A stretch of DNA of 64,000 nt, taken from NCBI RefSeq assembly GCF_011043735.1, contig NZ_JAAKGV010000001.1:744001-808000 (forward strand), given 5' to 3'. The notes beneath the pieces are model-generated. The model did not search any database and was not told the origin of the DNA. It saw nothing but the letters and a program-made list of their open reading frames with translations. The position numbers and the translations under genes are program-made. Origin of the DNA: Methylobacterium sp. DB0501. Lineage in GTDB: Bacteria; Pseudomonadota; Alphaproteobacteria; Rhizobiales; Beijerinckiaceae. This document shows, piece after piece, positions 56,465 to 64,000 of this stretch. The stretch's first letter is position 1; each line of letters begins with the position of its first letter.

Positions 56465-57478
56465 ATGGTCGGATGGCATCCGGGCGGTGAGATCTGTCCG
56501 GTCTGTAGCGGCGAGGGACGAGGTTCGGTCTCCTACCCAGCTGCGATCTGTCGGGCGTGCGAAGGACGCCTCGTGGATTGGGCCGGTCGGCCGGTCGATC
56601 TTGCGAACACCTCCCTCCTCGGGGCCGACATCCAAGTGTCGAATGGCGATGATGTCATCGTCGATGGCGACACGCCGATCTTCGTCGACGGCATAGCCTG
56701 CTGGGCGCGCGAGGCGCGCTTCGGTGGCATCGTGGTCCAACCTGCCGCCGCGTGGCTCAAGCCGCCGTCTACGATCGAAGAAAAGGGCTGCCCCAAGACG
56801 CTCGCTGCGTTCGAGTACGATGGGCGGGCGGTGCTGGATTTCCTGATCGCCGCATCCCCATGGGGATCGATCGATCAAGCGATCGCGTCCCTGTCGCTCT
56901 TCGCGCATCCCGACGTGGTCGCGGCGACCGGACGCCGAGCCGTCTTCCATACGGTACGGGGTCGGACGGCCGACCGGGGCACGATCACCGGCGGCGTGAT
57001 GGTCGACGACAATGCGAGCCCGGCCGTCGCCTTCGAGTGGAGCACGGGTTTGAAGCGCGCGATGACACGCGATCTGACCTGCTGCCACCTCTACGCGAGT
57101 TCGAGCGACCCGGAGGCCTACACGGATCTCCGCAACATCTTCTACGCGCCGAGCTTCATCGCGAAGCTGACCGACAGCCAAGCTCGGTCGCTCCCGGAGG
57201 TGCATGCCCTCCACGTTCTGCGGTACCGCGCATTCGCCCTGCACGGCTACTGTGGGCCGGGCAGCACGATTCGACCACCGAAGCCACAGAACTACGATGG
57301 CCTGACATGGGCCGATCCGGCGGGCGCGGGCGCGACCGCGGAACAAGTGGAGGCCACGTTTCGGGCTCGGCTGGCTCAGAAGCCAAAAGACCGGATCACC
57401 AAATCGGTGGCGCGATGCGGCTGGGTGTTCTCAGGCGGCCACCCGGACCCTCAGGTGGTCTATGATGGACGTTCATGA
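56465..57478 (+). CDS. Hypothetical protein with N-terminal zinc ribbon
   Basis: A 337-aa protein. The N terminus has CPVCSGEGRG ... AICRAC, a four-cysteine zinc site. The following region is beta-rich and Asp-rich (VSNGDDVIVDGDTPIFVDGI), and the C terminus is basic (RARLAQKPKDRITKSV). No family recognised. ATG 56465 has a strong purine run upstream. It converges with, and overlaps by 6 bp, the accessory transposition gene, so it is probably cargo next to the transposition module. Confidence 0.7.
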   Translation: MVGWHPGGEICPVCSGEGRGSVSYPAAICRACEGRLVDWAGRPVDLANTSLLGADIQVSNGDDVIVDGDTPIFVDGIACWAREARFGGIVVQPAAAWLKPPSTIEEKGCPKTLAAFEYDGRAVLDFLIAASPWGSIDQAIASLSLFAHPDVVAATGRRAVFHTVRGRTADRGTITGGVMVDDNASPAVAFEWSTGLKRAMTRDLTCCHLYASSSDPEAYTDLRNIFYAPSFIAKLTDSQARSLPEVHALHVLRYRAFALHGYCGPGSTIRPPKPQNYDGLTWADPAGAGATAEQVEATFRARLAQKPKDRITKSVARCGWVFSGGHPDPQVVYDGRS

Positions 57479-58651
57479 CCTGCGCCGATCGTTCTCGGCC
57501 GGCGTAGGTCTCCGGTCGAGGTGGTAGGCGATGGCAGCCTCTGACAGGGGTTGGTGCCCGTGCCGGCCGGGGAACGCCCAGGGGCCGGGCTGACTGCTCC
57601 AACCCGATGTCCATCTGGCCCAGCGCAGGAACGTGCTGGCGAACGGTTCTTCGAGGATGATCGCCTCGGCCGCCGGCCATAGCGTGACGCTGTTGCGGGT
57701 GACCACGATCTCGTCGCGCCGAAGCGCAAGGACGCGGGTGATCGGCAGGGCGCAGATCCGAGCCAGGAGCATGATGAGCATGGCGCGCGCCTCTCCGGCG
57801 CTGCGCGGCCTCTCCAGGCGCTTTCGCCAGGCTTTGATCTCAGCGCGCAGCCGCTTCTCTTGGGCGACCGGACTGAGACGGCGCGGCTTGGGCGAGGTCA
57901 GGGTCGGACCGCCCTGAGTGGCGACGAAGCTGAGAAAGCCCTGGAGCGCGGCCCGGTGCCCGGGGCTTTTGCGCAGCGCACGTGCGAGGTGGCGCTGGCT
58001 CAAGTCGCCGAGCGTGGCGTCGCCGAGTTCGGCGAGGAGGGCGAGGGCGGCCGTGAGCGCGGTCCGCTGAGTGATCGGCTTCCTGTTCCGGGCCGCGAGG
58101 CTGTCGCGGTACCGGCGCAGCAAGGGCGCGTGCGGGCTGTCCCGATGCGCTGTCAGGATCGCCTCGACCCGCTCGTTCTCGATCAGAACCTGGAGCCGGG
58201 CCCGGTCCCAGTCGAGGACGCCGACATCGCTCATGAAGGCGATCAGGGGTGCGACGCGTCGTGTGCCCTCTGCGCCGATCGCGGCGTGGAGCGCGTCGGT
58301 GGTGAGGCGCTCGGGGTTCGGAGCCGTGAGCGCGATCCGACGGCAAGCGTCTGCCGCCCGGGCGATGCGCTCGGTGGCGAGGCCGTTGTCGAGGGGAATG
58401 CGACCGCTCTCACAGAAGGCGATGAACATCCCGGACATCCAGCGGATCGGGATCGTTGCGGCTTCCTCGGCGATCTGGCGCTCGGAACGGCGTCGCTGGC
58501 TGCAGGGGTAGCAGGGAGCGTGGCCGCTTCCGGGTATGACGGCCTGGCAGATCGGGCACGTGTGGGTGATTCCGACCGAGCAGGGGAAGCAGATCCGGTC
58601 GTCCGCCATCACGGGGCGATGGCGGCGACAGATGCGGCAGGTTGCCCTCAT
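57473..58651 (-). CDS. Zinc-finger, integrase-like accessory protein of the tni module
   Basis: A 392-aa protein. It opens with several zinc knuckles: CRICRRHRP, CFPCSVGITHTCPICQ and CYPCSQRRR. The rest is helical and has a stretch like the core of tyrosine recombinases (ARICALPITRVLALRRDEIV), but the canonical HxxR and Tyr are not apparent, so catalysis is doubtful. It overlaps tniQ as ATGA. Its place after tniB-tniQ matches the accessory genes found in Tn6022-type modules. It probably helps target choice or assembly. Confidence 0.72.
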   Translation of the reverse strand: MRATCRICRRHRPVMADDRICFPCSVGITHTCPICQAVIPGSGHAPCYPCSQRRRSERQIAEEAATIPIRWMSGMFIAFCESGRIPLDNGLATERIARAADACRRIALTAPNPERLTTDALHAAIGAEGTRRVAPLIAFMSDVGVLDWDRARLQVLIENERVEAILTAHRDSPHAPLLRRYRDSLAARNRKPITQRTALTAALALLAELGDATLGDLSQRHLARALRKSPGHRAALQGFLSFVATQGGPTLTSPKPRRLSPVAQEKRLRAEIKAWRKRLERPRSAGEARAMLIMLLARICALPITRVLALRRDEIVVTRNSVTLWPAAEAIILEEPFASTFLRWARWTSGWSSQPGPWAFPGRHGHQPLSEAAIAYHLDRRPTPAENDRRRS

Positions 58652-59703
58652 CGGCGCGGATCCGTGGCGGCGAGGAGGCGGGCGGCCCGCACGCGCCGGT
58701 ACCCGGCGCGGTTCTGTCGGCGCAGGCGCTTGAGGGCGCGGTCCTGGAGCACGGGGACGAAGGTCCGATCGCGGGCGAATCCTTCGGGCAGGCGCAGGAT
58801 CTGGAGTGCGAGGTCGCCGGGCTGGGCGACTTTGCGGAAGCTGCGCTGGGTGAGCCCGGCGCTGCCGGCGGCGACGAAGAAGCGGTTCGGCCAGTCACTG
58901 AGCCAGTGACCGACGGTCTCGAGGATGACGGCGCGATTGCCGGCCCGCATTCTCTCGAACCGGCATGCTGAGATCGAGGCCGCGTCGAGCCCGAGGGCGG
59001 CGCGCAAGGCGGGCAGCACATCGGGATGCCGGGCCACTGTCACCAGCGCACGCAATCCGGAAAAGGCGTCATCCCCTTCCCAGGGCCCGACCGTCGTACC
59101 CGGGTCGTTCGCGAGCACAGCGAGCAGGCGGGCCTGCAAGTCGAGCGCGGCCGGCGGGACCACCGCGGGATGCGGATCGCGATGCGCGAGATCGAGCCCG
59201 CACGCGTGGCAGGCATCCAATCGCCAGCGGTAGCTGCGATGGGGCACGATGGCGGCCCCACAATGGGGGCAGGCATCGCGGAGCAGCGTCATGCAGCTCG
59301 GGCAGGAGAGCACGAAGCTGTAGCGCCACGCTCGCCGCACGTACGGCTCCCCGTCTGCCAAGCATCGCGGGCAGATCTGAACCGCGTGTCGCACCCGTGT
59401 GCGGTGAAAAATCCCGGCGGACAGGATCAGCGGCGTATCGCCCGATCCCCGGCCGAACCGGCGGCGCAGGGCATCGAGCGTCATCGTCTGCACCCGTTCG
59501 AGGGTGAGACCGGCGCGGCCCGCGAGGTCGGCGAGCCAGGCGGTTTCCTCGCCGCGGTCGAGATCGCGGTTCCAGACCGGTCGGTCCGGCCACCATTGGG
59601 CAGCGAACACGGTTGGTGGCAGGCGGTGCCTGAACGCGGCGCGCGCGAGATACGAGCTCAGGATCTCGTCGTCGTAGGGGGCTGAGGGCAGGGGCCAGCG
59701 CAT
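58648..59703 (-). CDS. tniQ: TniQ/TnsD-family transposition target-selection protein
   Basis: A protein of about 351 aa: N-terminal PYDDEILSSYLARAAFRH is the TniQ opening; zinc knuckles follow (ICPRCLADGE, SCPSCMTLLRDACPHC, ACHACGLD). TniQ proteins link the transposase and TniB ring to the chosen target, and TnsD relatives recognise a specific site. ATG 59703 (GAGGG ribosome site) is preferred; ATG 59742 is in frame. Site-specific insertion into comM would be its likely job, which is inference. Confidence 0.88.
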   Translation of the reverse strand: MRWPLPSAPYDDEILSSYLARAAFRHRLPPTVFAAQWWPDRPVWNRDLDRGEETAWLADLAGRAGLTLERVQTMTLDALRRRFGRGSGDTPLILSAGIFHRTRVRHAVQICPRCLADGEPYVRRAWRYSFVLSCPSCMTLLRDACPHCGAAIVPHRSYRWRLDACHACGLDLAHRDPHPAVVPPAALDLQARLLAVLANDPGTTVGPWEGDDAFSGLRALVTVARHPDVLPALRAALGLDAASISACRFERMRAGNRAVILETVGHWLSDWPNRFFVAAGSAGLTQRSFRKVAQPGDLALQILRLPEGFARDRTFVPVLQDRALKRLRRQNRAGYRRVRAARLLAATDPRR

Positions 59704-59710
59704 GGCACCC

Positions 59711-60613
59711 TCAGCCGGCTGCGCGACGCCGTTCCCCGCCATACGGCAACCGCGACGCGGCCTCGAGGAGCGCCAGATCGACCCTAGGCTTGCCGGCCTC
59801 GATCGCGGTCTCGGTGGCTCGCTGGATCACCCGCACGACCCGACCGACGGTGCCTTCAGACACATTGAACAGGGCCGTCAGGGGCTCCTTGTCGGCGAGG
59901 TTCGAGGGCTCGGGCAGTGGCAAAAGCCGCTCGTAGCTCGCCACGAACGAGCGAAATTCCTGGTTCAATCGCCAGCGCGGCAACACGAACGGCTCGAACC
60001 GGTTGGCGGTCTGCTCGTCGGTCTTGAGCGCGGCCTCGGCGTCGCGTGTTCCCGCCGCGACGATGGGCAGACGCAGGCGGTTGCTCAGGCTTTTGAGCAG
60101 GAGCAGCCGGTCGCGCTGGGCGCGCGGGGGCAGGCGCGTGATGTTGTGCAACTCATCGATCATCAGCATGCGCACCGCGAGCTGATCGAGGATTGCGCAG
60201 GTGTAGCGCATCAGGTTCTCGCTTCGCCGGGGCGGCGCGCAGCGCAAGCGTTCCAGGATCGCTTCCCAGAACAGGGCCTCGTTGGCCTCCTTCGGCATCT
60301 CGATGAGGACGACCGAGAGTGGCCGATGACCGGTCAGCCCGTCGGGCTCGCGCAGGCGCACCGGATCGCCGTGACGGGCGGCGAAGGTCTCCAGGATGGT
60401 GCTCTTGCCGTTGTTGCTGTCCCCGATCAGCAGGCAGTTTTCCATCCGCCGGGCCCTGGCGTGGTGGAGGATGCTCTCCAGCCGATCCATCGCCGCCGTT
60501 GCCGCCGGGTAGCCGATCCACTGATCGGACTGGACGAACGCGATCCGCTCCTGGCGCGAGCGGTCCACGAGGAGCCGGACATCCGGCTGGAGGTGGGGAT
60601 AGCGCTCGGACAT
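59711..60613 (-). CDS. tniB: TniB-type AAA+ transposition ATPase
   Basis: A 300-aa protein: Walker A GDSNNGKSTILETF at residues 65-78, Walker B MLMIDELHN (about 150), and sensor motif LPIVAAGTRDAEAAL. TniB/TnsC-type ATPases bind DNA and bring TniA to the target. Upstream on the same strand one would expect tniA, but the next 126 bp show no transposase and a different terminus begins at 60739. Downstream tniQ follows after 7 bp. Confidence 0.92.
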   Translation of the reverse strand: MSERYPHLQPDVRLLVDRSRQERIAFVQSDQWIGYPAATAAMDRLESILHHARARRMENCLLIGDSNNGKSTILETFAARHGDPVRLREPDGLTGHRPLSVVLIEMPKEANEALFWEAILERLRCAPPRRSENLMRYTCAILDQLAVRMLMIDELHNITRLPPRAQRDRLLLLKSLSNRLRLPIVAAGTRDAEAALKTDEQTANRFEPFVLPRWRLNQEFRSFVASYERLLPLPEPSNLADKEPLTALFNVSEGTVGRVVRVIQRATETAIEAGKPRVDLALLEAASRLPYGGERRRAAG

Positions 60614-60738
60614 CGGCGGCCTCGCAGATCGAGTTCCTGTTTTGTTCTAATCCGGGACGCTGATCAACGGGCTGGGGCGCGCTGTCCTCAGGCCTGTGGA
60701 GCGCTGTGGAGAACGGGGACAGGCGCTCGGGCGGTGGG

Positions 60739-60799
60739 TGTCACCCTTCGGCGGCGTCCAAGCACCTGCGCAGAATGAGCGATAGCGGTTGCGCAGAAT
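60739..60799. repeat. Second TGTCAC terminus with paired TGCGCAGAAT repeats
   Basis: TGTCAC at 60739 is followed by TGCGCAGAAT at 60767-60776 and 60790-60799 (23 bp apart), the same architecture as the island's left end but with different repeats. It points rightward. It could be the left end of a nested Tni element. Confidence 0.5.
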
Positions 60800-61018
60800 T
60801 GGCAATGGGCGTGTCGCCCCGGCAGGGGCTGGGACCCAACTTGAACTGGCGGAGCGATGTCCATGGCAGGGCGAGGTTCTCGGCGGCGACCGCGCCGCTA
60901 TCGAGAAACATTGGGTTCTCGTAGCCGGTGCCGCCGCAATCGGTGCAGTCGACGATGGCTTCCTTGCCATGCGCGTCGACGTGACCGCGCTCATAGCGGT
61001 ACCAGTCCGTGACGATTT
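60741..61018 (-). pseudogene. Probable 5'-truncated small zinc-ribbon gene
   Basis: On the minus strand the reading DWYRYERGHVDAHGKEAIVD, CTDCGGTGYENP, ending RRCLDAAEG, looks like a real protein with a CxxC site. However, an in-frame stop precedes it and no ATG, GTG or TTG with ribosome site exists. Probably the end of a disrupted gene. Confidence 0.4.
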
Positions 61019-61066
61019 CTCAATTGCCCTGACAGGTCTAGTACCACATTTGATCGGCCTCGTCTT

Positions 61067-62344
61067 TCAAATCTGGTTTGCGGCGGGCGTGATCCCGATT
61101 TGGCGGAGTGCGGCTTGGTGGGCGGCCATCATTGCCGTCTCGGCCGGAAGCGAGGTGACCTCGCGATTGAGCCGAGCAACGAACGCTGAGGTCTCGCGAT
61201 CCTCTCGCCTCCGCCGGTACGCGGTGTGCAGATCGCTCTCGTGGTGCTTCTGGACCGCGGTTTGTGCGACTGCGAGGCAAGCGCGCTCGGCGTCCGTCGG
61301 TTCATGTGCTTGAAAGGCGATGGCATAGGCGACTTTGGCCGCGCCCTCGCATGCGTTTTGAAGGATGAGCAACCGATCGTAGAGCGCTGCGAGATGGGGA
61401 TTGAGGTCTTCGCGGGGGTAGAACGTCATCAGGTCGATGACATCGGGTTCCCCGTGCTCACAGCGCGGTCGCGTCACACGACCGATGCGCTCGACGTCGA
61501 ACTGCCCGCTGATCAGGCTCTCCCAGCAGAAAGCGTTGTCGGCCGGCGTTTCGCCGACGCGCCCGTGGATCAGGCCTTCGGGGATCGCGATGGCGATTGC
61601 CCCGGACGTTGAGGTACAGTCGGAAAACAGCCGTGCCATCATGGCGATCTCTCCGAGGCGCTCGATCAAGATCTGCGGCGGGGCTTTGGCCCGGTTCATG
61701 AACCGCGCCATGGCGTGGACGCTGAGGTGAACCTGCGGATTGTACTGCGTGACGTGATAGAACCCCCGTTCCTGCTTGTAGGTCAGGCCGCACAGCGAGA
61801 CGCCCAGATTGCCTCTGCGAACGAGCGTTTCCGCTTCGATCCAGACATCGATCTGACGCTGGACTTTCTTGAGGGTCCGCATCGTCGCGATGGTCTCCTC
61901 GCTTGCGACCGTTTGCAACTTCGACAGAAGGTTGCCGTAGCATCGCTCGACGAACTCGATGCTGGCTTTCCGATGCCGGAAGAACAGCCCTAGAGCGAGG
62001 CTGCCGATCTCTCCTAGGGGTTCTGTGAAGGCGGCAGATTGATCAAATATCTGGCGCTGGAGACGCTCGCAGAAATTCTGGCAGGCGTGTTCGGAGGTAT
62101 AGGTCGTGGGGTGCGGACGTGCGATATCGCCGAACCCCCGGCATGTGGACCGGCGGGCCATGTCGAACTCCAATGGGATATGAGGATTTTGGTGTCGCGG
62201 GCAGCTCGGACACGCTGCAGCGGCGTTGGTGGGACAGGCCGCCTGGGCAAAGGTCCGAAGGAACCTGATGTAGGGGTGCTCGGGCCCAAAGTGGATGATT
62301 TCGTCGTTGGTGAGGTGCACGAGGTCCGAAAACGTTGCGTGCAT
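61067..62344 (-). CDS. Hypothetical protein (425 aa)
   Basis: Unrecognised. The N terminus has cysteines (AACPTNAAAACPSCPRH, CRGFGDI, HACQNFCERL) that may bind zinc; the middle is helical (KKVQRQIDVWIEAETLVRRG). A conserved-looking YNPQVHLSVHAMARFMNRA, EIAMMARLFSDCTSTSG and a helical C terminus (LVAQTAVQKHHESD-like stretch) follow. It lies to the right of the second transposon end and may be nested-element cargo. The start is ATG 62344. Confidence 0.65.
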   Translation of the reverse strand: MHATFSDLVHLTNDEIIHFGPEHPYIRFLRTFAQAACPTNAAAACPSCPRHQNPHIPLEFDMARRSTCRGFGDIARPHPTTYTSEHACQNFCERLQRQIFDQSAAFTEPLGEIGSLALGLFFRHRKASIEFVERCYGNLLSKLQTVASEETIATMRTLKKVQRQIDVWIEAETLVRRGNLGVSLCGLTYKQERGFYHVTQYNPQVHLSVHAMARFMNRAKAPPQILIERLGEIAMMARLFSDCTSTSGAIAIAIPEGLIHGRVGETPADNAFCWESLISGQFDVERIGRVTRPRCEHGEPDVIDLMTFYPREDLNPHLAALYDRLLILQNACEGAAKVAYAIAFQAHEPTDAERACLAVAQTAVQKHHESDLHTAYRRRREDRETSAFVARLNREVTSLPAETAMMAAHQAALRQIGITPAANQI

Positions 62345-62791
62345 CGCGGCCTCGGCATCCTAGGTCGTCGGGCAGGCGGCCCCACGCGACGGGGCGCTGG
62401 ATCTGACCGCGCCGTTCCGGGCGCGCATTGGCGATGGCGATCGCGCCCTCGTGGGTGGTGTTCCACAAGGTGCATTTATCGTCGCGGTCCGTGGGGGCTG
62501 CGTCGCCCGCACGGTGGAAGAGGATCAGCGGCGGTGGGCGCGGACGAACCGGGCGATCTTTACGTCGCCCCAGTCAGCCATGGCGTCGAAGGCGGCATGG
62601 ATCGCAGCCTCGGCTTCGTGGAACAGCGCAATCTGTTACTTGATGGGAGCGAAAGGCCCCGGCGTTTACGCCGTTGCGACCAGAGAGAAAGGGAGAACTG
62701 CACAGTTACCTGACTCGTAAGGATGAGATTCGAAGTGCCTAGCCAATCGTTTGGCCAGGACCCTGCGACATCCAGGTGCCCCTACCCGGGC
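62345..62791. other. Decayed region before the group II intron
   Basis: 447 bp without an intact gene. The minus strand holds two protein-like fragments lacking starts (one reads HEAEAAIHAAFDAMADWGDV, another WNTTHEGAIAIANARPER), so this looks like broken coding DNA. The intron insertion point is near its right edge. Confidence 0.45.
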
Positions 62792-64000
62792 GTGCGAAGA
62801 AGTAATTCAACGTGCGAAGCCCCGGGGACAATGTCCCGATACTGGCAGCCTCAGGCTGGTTGAGGGCTAGGGGAGGACCGAGAGGTTGAGCAACTGCGAA
62901 GAGCCAATCTAAAGACTCGTGAACGCCAACCTGCCAAAGGGGCTGACAGGCAGGACCAAAATGGTAAGCGGGTAGGTCCGACACATCAACGTTGTGTCGG
63001 CGATGTTCATGAACCCCGCCGGGTCACAGGCTCCAACCTCCTCGGACCGCATCTTCGGTCTGATCAACTGGGTAAGCCCCACTCGTCCCGCCGGCAGGCG
63101 GTATCCCGACCGCAAGGAAGGGGGACGGCGGAGGGGGTAGAGGAAAGCCGGAGAAAGCGAAGGCCGCACTGTAATGGCGCGGATAGGGCCCGCGTGAGCG
63201 GGACATACCCAGTCCGAAAGGACGCAGACTTCCGGCAGGTCTCAGCGGAAGCGAGGTGCTGGCATGGTGCCAGTCGTTGGAGACGTTAGACGATGCTCGT
63301 CATCGAACAGACCAACGAGCGTGAACTGAAGCGGTGGTCCGACATCAACTGGACCGCCGCCGAGGCGAACGTGCGCCATATCCAGGACCGCATCTTCCGA
63401 GCGGCCGCGGATGGGAAGCATGCGAAGGTGAAGAACCTTCAAAAGCTCCTCGTCCGCTCCACGTCCGCCAGGCTCAAGGGTGTCCGACAGGTGACCCAGG
63501 AGAATGGCGGCAAGCACACGTCAGGCGTCGATGGGGTGGTGTGCAACACCCCGGAGAGCCGCTTGGCGCTCCTGAAGGACGGCCTGAGTCTCCACGGGTA
63601 CAAGCCGAAACCGGTACGGCGGGTTCACATCCCGAAGTCCGGCGGAAAGTTGCGCCCTCTGGGGATTCCGACCGTGAGGGATCGTGTCATGCAGGCCATC
63701 GTCAAGATGGCGCTGGAGCCGGAATGGGAGAGCCGTTTCGAGGCCAACTCCTACGGGTTCCGGCCCGGGCGTTCCTGTCATGATGCTATCGAGGCCATCC
63801 ATACGACGCTGAACCAGAAGGGTAGCAGCAAATGGGTGCTCGATGCGGATATCAGCGGATGCTTCGACAATATCGATCATGATGCTCTGTTGCAGCGACT
63901 GCCGGTGTTCACGACGGTGATCCGACGCTGGCTCAAGGCCGGCGTCGTGGAGTTCGGTAAGCTCGCGCCGTCCGAGACGGGAACGCCGCAGGGAGGGGTC
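62792..64000 (+). mobile_element. Group II intron, 5' part
   Basis: A GUGCG-type 5' boundary occurs at 62792 (and again at 62812, so the exact start is uncertain). About 500 nt of non-coding structured sequence follow (domains I-III expected, with hairpins such as ccccgggga/tgtcccg), then the maturase gene in domain IV. The 3' end is outside the window. Group II introns splice as RNA and move by retrohoming. Confidence 0.82.
63293..64000 (+). CDS. ltrA: Group II intron reverse transcriptase/maturase, 5' part
   Basis: 236 codons are open from ATG 63293 to the right edge. Visible: the N-terminal helical part (NVRHIQDRIFRAAADGKH), RT-0/1 (RPLGIPTVRDRVMQAIVK), YGFRPGRSCHDAIEAIH, the first catalytic Asp in VLDADISGCFDNIDH and TPQGGV. 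The YADD box, maturase and any HNH domain lie beyond the window. It is needed for both splicing and mobility of the intron. Confidence 0.95.
   Translation, partial: MLVIEQTNERELKRWSDINWTAAEANVRHIQDRIFRAAADGKHAKVKNLQKLLVRSTSARLKGVRQVTQENGGKHTSGVDGVVCNTPESRLALLKDGLSLHGYKPKPVRRVHIPKSGGKLRPLGIPTVRDRVMQAIVKMALEPEWESRFEANSYGFRPGRSCHDAIEAIHTTLNQKGSSKWVLDADISGCFDNIDHDALLQRLPVFTTVIRRWLKAGVVEFGKLAPSETGTPQGGV

Larger units (their letters stand above)
60614..61066. other. Region upstream of tniB: second transposon-like end and a gene remnant
   Basis: 453 bp with no intact gene. It holds the tniB leader, the TGTCAC-type terminus at 60739 with two repeats, and a minus-strand open stretch (60741-61018) encoding a Cys-containing, protein-like sequence without a usable start. 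No tniA is present. Confidence 0.55.
28846..64000. mobile_element. Tn7/Tni-type genomic island inserted in comM (left end seen; right end outside)
   Basis: The island begins exactly where comM homology stops, with TGTCAC, the terminal pattern of Tn7/Tn5053-type elements. Transposition genes tniB and tniQ with an accessory gene lie near the far side and read inward. Cargo includes an SOS/mutagenesis block, a multi-gene helicase-methyltransferase defence operon and other unknown genes. comM is a known target of AbaR/Tn6022 islands in Acinetobacter. The duplicated target bases would be the five ending at 28845, testable only at the right end. Confidence 0.85.

Noticed and set aside
1..64000. tRNA, rRNA or CRISPR array
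   Set aside because: I saw no CCA-ended cloverleaf, no conserved rRNA stretch and no regularly spaced repeat-spacer pattern. A dedicated search (tRNAscan, CRISPR finder) would settle it; I could not run one.

Overview
The window looks like an alphaproteobacterial chromosome of the Methylobacterium/Rhizobiales type. This is inferred from the very high GC, the run helicase - S4 protein - 7Fe ferredoxin - CarD, the CobS/CobT cobaltochelatase pair, an RpoH sigma factor, a PPi-type phosphofructokinase and GTTC-N7-GTTC SOS boxes. The genus is an inference; no rRNA gene is present to fix it.

Bases 1 to about 28,845 are ordinary core chromosome: a DnaJ/CbpA-family 3' end, fabI, PPi-PFK, a lytic transglycosylase, a methyltransferase with a DUF427 gene, an argJ-SIMPL-mutT operon, a LysR regulator, a phosphopantetheinyl transferase, rpoH, carD, fdxA, an S4 protein and a SUV3-like helicase, a DUF3108 operon, rpmB, cobT/DUF29/cobS, a J-domain protein, bolA, an MFS transporter, a thiolase, queC, a glycine-zipper protein and rpsT.

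At 28,846 the comM (yifB) gene is cut after codon 282 by a terminus reading TGTCAC with two 9-bp repeats 20 bp apart. This is the pattern of a Tn7/Tn5053 (Tni)-type transposon end. Everything from there to 64,000 (at least 35 kb) is an island whose right end lies outside the window. comM is also the home of the Acinetobacter AbaR/Tn6022 islands. The island carries a 611-618 aa protein of unknown function next to the end, a run of small leftward genes (a duplicated-domain protein, an XRE regulator, several hypotheticals), and an SOS-type block. That block holds a DEDDh exonuclease, umuD and umuC, with an AT-rich membrane-protein gene between umuD and umuC. Next comes a four-gene, translationally coupled defence-like operon (DUF1998 helicase, SNF2-like helicase, Eco57I/PglX-like methyltransferase, HNH nuclease) resembling but not matching DISARM. 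After it lie a DUF3987 protein, a pair made of a 4-TM protein and a metallo-beta-lactamase-fold protein, and a zinc-ribbon protein. The last block is a transposition module: tniB, tniQ and a zinc-finger/integrase-like accessory gene.

No tniA is seen in the window. Upstream of tniB lies a second TGTCAC-type terminus with its own repeats (60,739), then gene remnants, one unknown gene, and a group II intron with its reverse transcriptase running off the right edge. The simplest reading is a comM-targeting Tni-family element that carries anti-phage and SOS-mutagenesis cargo and was itself invaded near its transposase end.
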